This document shows positions 56,947-64,000 of a DNA stretch of 64,000 nt, piece after piece (position 1 is the stretch's first letter; every line of letters starts with the position of its first letter). The DNA comes from Adiantum capillus-veneris (lineage: Eukaryota; Streptophyta; Polypodiopsida; Polypodiales; Pteridaceae), in contig CM043971.1 of assembly GCA_014529385.2 (NCBI GenBank), positions 94,405,840 through 94,469,839 on the forward strand, read 5' to 3'. The notes beneath the pieces were generated by a model, which searched no databases, was not told the DNA's origin, and saw nothing but the letters and a program-made list of their open reading frames with translations. The position numbers and the translations under genes are program-made.

Positions 56947-57680
56947 ATGGCTGGATCATAGGACACTACTCTTTACAATATCAAGAAGCTGGATGGAACC
57001 AATTTTCCATTGTGGAAGCAGCAGATTTGGCACGTGTTGGTACAAAAGAAGCAGATAAAACCTATAAATCTCAAGGGCATAAAACCAGAAGATATGGAAG
57101 AAGATGAATGGAGCGAAATGGATGAATTGGCACTTTCTACCATTATGCTGACTTTGGCAAAAAGCGTTTACTTCAATGTAGCAGACGAGATGTCGGCTTA
57201 TCAAGCATGGTTAAAGCTGAGTGATCTTTATGAGAAGCAGAGTGCAGCTTTACAGGTATACTGGCTTAAGAAGCTTGTTGACTTGAAGATGAAAGAAGGG
57301 ACACCTATGTCCAATCATCTGAATGAATTCAACACAATCTATAGTCAGTTGTCAGCTCAAGGTGTCAAGTTTGATGAACCTGTTAGAGCTATGTTCCTGT
57401 TGATCACATTGCCGGAAAGTTGGGACACTTTTCGCACAGCTTTGAGTAATTCTGCACCTCCAGATGGTTTGAACATAGCAGGTGTATACGGAAGTCTGCT
57501 TACTGAAGAAACCGGCAAAGGAATAGCCTTAGTTGTCAGGGGAAGGACCAAAGAAAAGTACAAAGGTGGAAAGAGGAATGAGTCTCGTAGCAAGTCTCGC
57601 AGTGCTAAAGGCAAGAGTGACATAGAATGCTACCATTGTGGCAAGTAGGGTCACATGAAAAGAGACTGCAGAGAATAGAA
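56947..57680 (+). pseudogene. C3 Gag
   Basis: ATG at 56947 but the fifth codon is TAG. The rest is a good copia Gag with KKLDGTNFPLWKQQIWHVLV, YWLKKLVDLKMKEGTPMS and LLITLPESWDTF, then a Lys/Arg/Ser-rich stretch and a zinc knuckle CYHCGK-stop-GHMKRDC near 57631-57671. The stop in the knuckle and the one after it are TAG where Gln fits. Confidence 0.88.
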
Positions 57681-57735
57681 AGCAGAAAAAGGCAAAGAGA
57701 AAGCTGAAGACCATGGTGAGAAGAACAAGTCCTCA

Positions 57736-59033
57736 GTGAAGATTCAAGAAATAAATGTGACAAACACTGTTGCAGAGGATGACAGTCTAGTGTCAGGAGA
57801 CATCTACTTCTTGAAGAATACAATGGACTCAGCTCTTCTTACAGCATCTGATGGAAATGCACTGAGTGACTGGATTATAGACTCAGGAGCATCACTTCAT
57901 GTGTCTCCAAACAAGGAGTGGTTTACTTCTTATGTGACCACTAAAGATCATGTTCGGCTTGGCAACGGGCAGACATGTGAGATCTTAGGTGTTGGAGATG
58001 TTCAATTGAAGTTTCAGAATGGCTTTTCTTTCACGTTGAAGAATGTGAGACATGTTCCCGCAATTACAAAGAGCTTGATCAGCACAGGTTTAGTTGATGA
58101 TGCTGGCTACGTCACCACTTTTGGATAGAACATGTGGAAGATATCCAAGGGTTCTATGATAGTAGCACATGGAGTAAATTCTGGAGGACTTTACATGATT
58201 TACGTATCAAATGTCTCTAAAAATGTAATCAATGTAACCGAGCAGCCGGACGTTTCTTTTTGGCATAGCCGGTTAGGACATATGTCCAAGAAGGGAATGG
58301 AAATCTTGTCTCGTTCTGGTTATTTGCCTGGCTTTTCATTTAATGATTTTGAATTCTGTGAACATTGTCTGTATGGTAAGCAAACACAGCAGCCACATAA
58401 GCATAGAAGCAGTAGAAGAGATACACAGTTGGCACTTGTTCATAGTGATTTGTGTGGACCTATGCCTAACCTATCTCTAGGGGGAGCTTCTTACTTTATG
58501 ACATTTATAGATGATTACTCGAGGAAAGTATGGATTTACTTTCTCAAGTAAAAGGATGAAGCGTTTAGTGTTTTCAAAACGTTTGTGACACTTGTGGAGA
58601 ATCAGAGTGGCATGAAGCTTAAATGCTTACGCACTGACAATGGTGGAGAGTATGTTTCAAAGGCCTTTTAGGACTTTTGTGAGTCAAAAGGTATAAAACG
58701 TGAACTTACTGCCCCTTACAATCCTCCTCAAAATGGTGTTGCTGAGAGGATGAATAGGACCATACAAGAGAAGGTCAGAAGTATGTTGTCTAATGCACAG
58801 TTTCCAAATGGGTTTTGGGCTGAAGCTGTATCAACAGCTGTTCATCTTGTAAATAGATCTCCTAGCAAGGTTTTGCAGAAAGATTCAGTGCCAGAGATGG
58901 TATGGTCAGGCAAAATTCCCTCATACAAGCATCTCAGAGTCTTTGGCTGTGAGGCATATACTCATGTTCGAAAGGAATTTAGGAACAAACTTGAGCCAAA
59001 GAGTAGAAAGTGCATATGGTAATTCTGGTGAGA
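57736..59033 (+). pseudogene. C3 protease and integrase
   Basis: Protease IIDSGASLHVSPNKEWF near residue 50, then a TAG at 58126-58128. GAG-pre-integrase WHSRLGHMSKKGMEILSRSG, integrase LVHSDLCGPMPNLSLGGAS, MTFIDDYSRKVWIYF then TAA, CLRTDNGGEYVSKAF then TAG, and PPQNGVAERMNRTIQEK supply the catalytic acidic positions. A frame change near 59020 moves the following GEMGYRLWDPES block to another frame. Confidence 0.88.
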
Positions 59034-59299
59034 TGGGGTACAGACTTTGGGATCCCGAATCCACAAAGGTTGTCCGCAGCAATGATGTTCACTTTAATGA
59101 ATCCAAATATCATTCTAAACCAGAGAGGGTTGAGGAGATTAGAAGAGTTGTCTTCCAAGAAGATGGACCTGCACGTGCAAGACAAGATGTCAGGGCTCAA
59201 GAGGAGCAAGGATAGGATAGAGTGGAACCACAAGTTGTGGCTGAGCCTGAGCCCACTATTGTGCGTAGATCTTGATGTATCACGCGACCTCCTGATAGG

Positions 59300-60896
59300 T
59301 TTGTTCCATCTATGAACTATGTCATGTTGACTGATTGCAATGAGCCTTCATGTTACAAGGAAGCAGTGCAAATGAAGGACTCCGGGAATTGGAAATTGGC
59401 CATGCAGTCAGAGATGACAGCTCTGCATAAAAACAAGACATGGAAGCTAGTTAAATTACCACAGGGCAAAAAAGGCTCTACCTTGTAAATGGCTTTACAG
59501 GTATAAGATCACCGCTCATGATAGTCATCCAAAGTACAAAGCAAGGCTTGTTGCCAAGGGCTTTAAGCAAGAACAAGGAATTGACTTTGATGAAGTCTTC
59601 TCTCCGGTGGTCAAGATGACTACATTGAGATGCTTTCTTGCATTGGTTGCCATATTAGATTTGGTGTTGCACCAAATGGATGTCAAGACAACGTTCTTGC
59701 ATGGTGATTTAGATGTGGAAATTTACATGCAGCAGCCAGAAGGGTTTGTTGAGAAAGGCAAGGAAGATTGTGTATGCCAGTTGTTAAAGAGTCTTTATGG
59801 CTTAAAACAATCACCGAGGGCATGGTACCATAAATTCCAGAAGTTTATGCTTTCTCAAGGCTACAAACTTAGTGAGTTCGATCATTGTCTATATACAAGG
59901 AAGGCTAAGGATGGCAGTTGGCTGATCCTTATTTTTTATGTGGATGACATGTTGATTGCTGGCAAGCACTTGGAAGAAATTTCATCTTTGAAGTCAAAGA
60001 TGGAAAAATCATTTGACATGAAAGACATGGGTAAGGCAAGTCATATACTTGGTATGCGGATTGAGAGAGACAGATCAAAGAAGTTGATTTGGTTATCTCA
60101 AACAGAGTATATTGACAAGGTTTTGCAACGTTTCAATATGGAGAAGGGAAAGGCATTGAGTGTTCCATTGCCACCATATGTGAAACTTAGCAAACAAGAT
60201 TGTCATGTGTCTGAGGAAGAACAGGCTGAAATGGATAATATTCCATATGCGTCTGCAGTGGGTAGTTTGATGTATGCAATGATTGCTACTCGCCCAGACA
60301 TTGCATTTGCAGTGGGAGTAGTAAGTCGATACATGTCAAACCCAGGCAAGAAACATTGGGAGGCAGTGAAAGGAATATTGAGATACCTGAAAGCTACAAA
60401 GAGTATGCGTATATGCTATGGGAGTCAGGAGCTAAGTGTAAAGGGTTTTACAGACCCAGATTATGCAGGTGACTTAGACAATCGAAGGTCTACGTCAGGG
60501 TATGTCTTTACATTGGCTGGTGGAGCAGTATCATGGCGTTCTAGATTACAAGATTGTGTTACTCAGTCTACTACAAAGGCTGAATATGTTGCAGCATCAG
60601 AGGCATGCAAAGAATCAATTTGTCTTAATCGACTAGTAACAGATTTGGGAATGAAAGAAGAGATGCCTGTGTTATATTGTGATAGTCAAAGTGCTATACA
60701 ATTGGCTCGCAATCCAGTTTATCACTCAAAGACAAAGCATGTGGATGTGAAGTATCATTTCATCAGGGAAATGCTCGAGGATAAGCAACTTCAGCTTGTC
60801 AAAGTTCACACCACAGAAAATCCTGCTGATCTACTTACAAAAGGACTTCCCTCAGAGAGCTTTGCGCATTTTCGCAAGCAGTTAGGTGTAGGGTAG
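59300..60896 (+). pseudogene. C3 reverse transcriptase and RNase H
   Basis: The RT start is frame-shifted at the A run near 59469, before CKWLYRY-like sequence. From 59607 the frame is open for 429 residues: [51 protein letters not shown] with the catalytic Asp pair, and RNase H with DPDYAGDLDNRRSTSGY, STTKAEYVAASEACKE and YCDSQSAIQLARN. AEYVA is usually preceded by Glu; here it is Lys. Confidence 0.92.
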
Positions 60897-60985
60897 TACA
60901 TCACTTCTCGACATCTCTTGTATATTAGCTTGTATAGTAGCTTCTCTCACACTTAAAGTACCACATTCGACTTTAAGTGGGAGGT

Positions 60986-61177
60986 TGTTGGGGTATAAAG
61001 CCCAATGTGGTCGCCCAGGTAAGTGGGCGGGCCGCCAGGTATGTACACATATTCTTTTGTAAAAACCTAATAAGAACTCACTATGCTCTACACATTACAG
61101 TGGAGCAAGTTCACCATATCGTCGTGCTCTTCTTCTCGCACTCTCTCTCGCGTCGCACTTCCGCTCGTACTCCTTCA
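60986..61177 (+). repeat. C3 3' LTR
   Basis: 192 bp, TGTTGGGGTATAAAGCCC to ACTCCTTCA, after the purine tract AAGTGGGAGGT and before the TSD GAAGG. Confidence 0.93.
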
Positions 61178-61205
61178 GAAGGTGCTTGAGAAGCTTCCCG
61201 TGCAT

Positions 61206-61228
61206 GGGGGGGGGGGGGGGGGGGGGGG
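61206..61228. repeat. Poly-G tract
   Basis: About 23 consecutive G just after C3. Confidence 0.95.
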
Positions 61229-61640
61229 TGTTTGAGTCAAAAAGAGACCCTACAAATGAGGGGAAAAGCCCCAAAGTTAGGGAAATCTTTGACTTAACCT
61301 CCCACTCACCCAAAGGGCACCCCTTTTCTCAACGGGCACATAGGACACATGTCAGACTCTCCCTATGCTTAGCCACATGGTGTGCTTGAATGCTATTGGT
61401 AGGGCTAAAGAGGGGTCCAATGAGCTTCTAGTTCCATCCAACAAATATCTAGATATTTTCAAGTTCTCTAAGGGGTAAGGAGGACACTTGTCCAAAGACT
61501 ACCCATGTACTTGAAATGCCTGCTGCATGTGATTGGCTAGGGGGAGAGGGGTCCAATGAGCTTGAGGCATGAGAAAAAGATAAAACTTGACCCAAGCAAG
61601 CTAGGGGTGTGTTGGGGGGGTAAACACCACACACACACAC

Positions 61641-61740
61641 ACTCATTTTGTGGATTCATTGTCACTTGGTAAAAGTAGAGAAACTCCACACACTCATTTT
61701 GTGGATTCATTCTCACTTGGTGAAAGTAGAGGAACTCCAC
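61641..61740. repeat. Two-copy tandem repeat, period 51
   Basis: ACTCATTTTGTGGATTCATT at 61641 recurs at 61692 with CACTTGGTRAAAGTAGAG in both. Confidence 0.85.
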
Positions 61741-61949
61741 CTCCTTCTCCAAGCTTGTGAGGAGTGAGATCCTACACCAACACTCTTGGATATGGAATGC
61801 AAATCCAACCAAGAGCCATGGTTCAATGCTTAAGCTTGCCATCTTCTACATCTTCACTACTATGCTATTATGTATGCTAGCAAGAAGAGTGATGATAAGT
61901 GAGGAACTATTTATTTCTCCTATGGAATGTTTCTTCTTCTTCTCCCCTA

Positions 61950-62380
61950 CCCTCATTCCCCGCTAGCTCTCTCCACCTTCGAAGGTGTTTGAGGCCTTGG
62001 TACTGAGGCTTGGGATAGTTAATGATTTCTACAATGTTTATGTCATGCTTGTGATCCATGTAGCTTTCCATCTTCATTGCATCACCTAGGTCACAAGGAA
62101 CACAAATATTGTATTGTACCAAGTCTCTCTTGATGGGAGAAACTATAATACAAATGCGTATTGAAGGGGGGACCGGCTCCGTATGAATCCGGTCCTCAGT
62201 TGTTGTCATGTTCTCTAAACTCTCCCTCTTGCAAATGTATTGTTCATGCCAAGATAACTAAGTACCATTTTTATATTGCTACCATCAATTAAGTTCACCC
62301 ACTATGCTCACAAACTAATCTCACAGAAGTGCTTTATCTAATTCTGCTACTCTCAAGGTTCATAGGCCATTTCCATTACA
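61950..62380 (+). repeat. G4 5' LTR (left end provisional)
   Basis: Ends GGCCATTTCCATTACA directly before the PBS. Homologous to 33355-33800 reversed, including TGAGGCTTGGGATAGTTAAT near 62008. Confidence 0.7.
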
Positions 62381-62381
62381 T

Positions 62382-62393
62382 TGGTATGAGAGC
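62382..62393 (+). promoter_or_regulatory. G4 primer-binding site
   Basis: TGGTATGAGAGC, one base off the Met-tRNA complement, one base after the LTR end. Confidence 0.75.
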
Positions 62394-62518
62394 ATTTGGT
62401 TTCTCTTTTCTTGCTTAAGAAGAGAGGTCCTTAAGTAGCCTATTAATGGTTGATTTTCTTAATTATATTAGGGTAAGTGGGACTAGGATCTATTATCGGT
62501 TTTGTTGAGCCCACTATG

Positions 62519-64000
62519 TGGGATATGGTGCACACCTCGGGAGCTTTGGTCTTAATAATCCCCATGTTTGTTAATTATCTTGTTACTAGGTTGCAACAAG
62601 CTATGGGCAACCTCTCTTTGCAAGCCAAAGTTACTCAACAACTTCGTGCTTATGGGATTTCTTTTCCTCTCCAAGAGGAGAGAGAGCTTAGGAGGCCTCT
62701 TGATGAGACCCCCAAAAGAAGACTCTCTCCCATACGAGAGGAGGAAGTAATGAATCCTTAAGTTCCTTCAAAGATGTGGCTCCACAAAGACGGCAGACTA
62801 AACGATCGCCAACTCCTCTCACGAAGAGGAAACGATTAACCCATAGTCCTTCTACTTGTCACTCCAAAAGGGAAGAGAGGAAACAAATGAAGAAAAGGGC
62901 AAGAAAGAGGTCACCCTCTTCTCCTTCTTCTTCATCTTCCTCCTCTACCGATGATAGCTATGGCTATTATCCTAGAGAATACAAGAGGGGAGGACATCGC
63001 AAATCTTACCCTGCATGACGAAGGTCACAAAAGCTAAAGAAGTTCAAAGAGGGAGGAAAGAGTATCTCTTTTCACACCTATGATGGCACCTTTGGTGCTA
63101 TCAACAAAGTATTGGCCTTCATCCAACAATTTGATGTTGCCTTTGGAGACGAGGGCTTCACGGAGTCCTCCAAGCTATGCCATGTAGCTATGCACTTCCA
63201 AAAATTGGCTCGACAATGGTGTGCTAGCCTTCGTGGCAATGGCGAAGCCCCAAAGACATGGAAAACTCTCCGAGTTTCCATCATGAAGTAATTCCTTGCA
63301 AGCGATACAAAGGATAAAGTGCTCACCGAATGGCAGAGTTTGAGGATTCTCTCTCATGAGTCTATCCACAAATATGTGGACAAGTTTTGGGATTTACATC
63401 TCAAGGCTACTATCTTTCAAAAGACAGACTTTGTCGAGAAAAAGCAACAATTTTGTGCGGGATTACCTGAAGAGATGGCCGAGTATGTCAACTCTCAACG
63501 GCCTGGTTCTATCACCGAAGTAATCCACCATACCACGGTTGCTTCGCGCATCAATTTTCATCAAGGGGCTCGACGGAATGTCAAGCCCATGGAAAATAAA
63601 GACAAAAGTGATGCAAAGGGAAAAACTAATGCCCAAAATGTTTCCCCCAACAACAACAACAACAATCGGTCCAAAGAGAAAGGAGTTTAAAGAGGTAAAA
63701 ATAAACTCTCTCATGAAGAGCTTGAAACTTTTCGCAAGGATCACAAATGTTTTAAGTTTGGGGAGCAAGGACATGGTTATTGTTATTTCCCCAAAAGAAA
63801 TGCTTGCAATGAGACTCCTAGAGCTTCCGCCATCAAAGCTCCAAAAGAGGATGCTCATTGCAAAGGATCTCCTCTGTCCTATGCTGGGGAAAGGTAAGGG
63901 AGCATGATGCCTTCAGCTTGTTTGACCCTGGCTCTACTCACAACTTCATATCGACGGAGTGGGTGGCCACCAAGTTGGACATTCAAGATTTTGAGATGGG
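62519..64000 (+). pseudogene. G4 Gag and protease start
   Basis: N-terminal part with SLQAKVTQQLRAYGISFPLQ in one frame, then after a frame change a Lys/Arg/Ser-rich linker (KRARKRSPSSPSSSSSSS), a capsid-type domain with KVLAFIQQFDVAF, FQKLARQWCASLRGNG and LTEWQSLRILSHESIHKY, and a degenerate knuckle CFKFGEQGHGYCYF where Cys positions are lost. Protease AFSLFDPGSTHNF begins near 63906 in another frame. Stops at 63016, 63289 and 63688 confirm decay. Confidence 0.82.

Larger units (their letters stand above)
55647..61182 (+). mobile_element. C3: complete but decayed Ty1/copia element
   Basis: LTRs 55652-55846 and 60986-61177 (TGTTGGGG to CCTTCA), TSD GAAGG at 55647-55651 and 61178-61182, PBS TGGTATCATAGC at 55849, and a purine tract AAGTGGGAGGT. 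The LTRs differ at about five substitutions and two small indels. The internal gag-pol frame carries six or more stops and two frame changes, although the last 430 codons (RT-RNase H) are open. Confidence 0.95.
61950..64000 (+). mobile_element. G4: Ty3/gypsy element, 5' part, running off the window
   Basis: LTR to 62380, a PBS-like TGGTATGAGAGC at 62382-62393, decayed gag (62519-63890) and the start of protease at about 63905-63960. It is the same family as G3 on the other strand, but G4 keeps the region that G3 has lost. Confidence 0.82.

Overview
The window is repeat-rich nuclear DNA of a land plant. Almost all of it is LTR retrotransposons: Ty1/copia with the PBS TGGTATCAGAGC, Ty3/gypsy, and large non-autonomous LTR elements. 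There are also a plant L1-type LINE, two tRNA-derived SINEs, long (AG)n and poly-C tracts, and very few candidate host genes. Nested elements, many decayed copies and long AG/CT tracts suggest a very large genome such as a homosporous fern. That lineage is inference and the sequence alone does not settle it. Features named 'pseudogene' are decayed retroelement genes unless stated otherwise.

Layout. 1-12944: G1, a minus-strand Ty3/gypsy element with a 2.7-kb LTR. Its 5' region carries four accessory ORFs between LTR and gag, and a nearly intact copia (C1, 2673-7965, TSD TCAAT) is nested in its gag. 12945-14351 and 49729-53043: the two halves of a non-autonomous short-LTR element (D1). 14352-17446 and 53044-53930: the two halves of the copia copy (C2) that hosts D1. 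17447-21133: unassigned DNA with tandem repeats and one decayed ORF. 21134-25984: D2, a complete relative of D1 with 153-bp LTRs and TSD AGCAG. 27470-30288 and 40630-43148: two copies (E1, E2) of a chimeric truncated copia. 31083-33800: G3, a deleted minus-strand gypsy. 34745-38350: minus-strand LINE. 38750-39265: two SINEs. 39653-40093: the best candidate host ORF, with a GC-rich foldback 300 bp downstream. 43149-47039: G2, a gypsy with its own LTR, the same small accessory ORF pair as G1, and a decayed gag. 47040-49728: a second copy of the G1 LTR in opposite orientation. 55652-61177: copia C3 with TSD GAAGG. 61950-64000: G4, the plus-strand relative of G3, running off the window.

Two results stand out. 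(1) The split elements C2 and D1 lie in opposite orientations at the outer sides of two inverted G1-type LTRs. This is what a ~34-kb inversion by recombination between those LTRs predicts; the shared 5-base target AGGAC on both halves supports it. (2) G1 and G2 carry different gags but share a pair of paralogous, length-conserved ~70-aa ORFs near the 5' LTR. G1 also carries a second paralogous pair of larger ORFs. I recognise neither family. They are the best candidates for an undescribed retroelement accessory system. The D elements also share a hairpin with compensatory changes near their 3' end.
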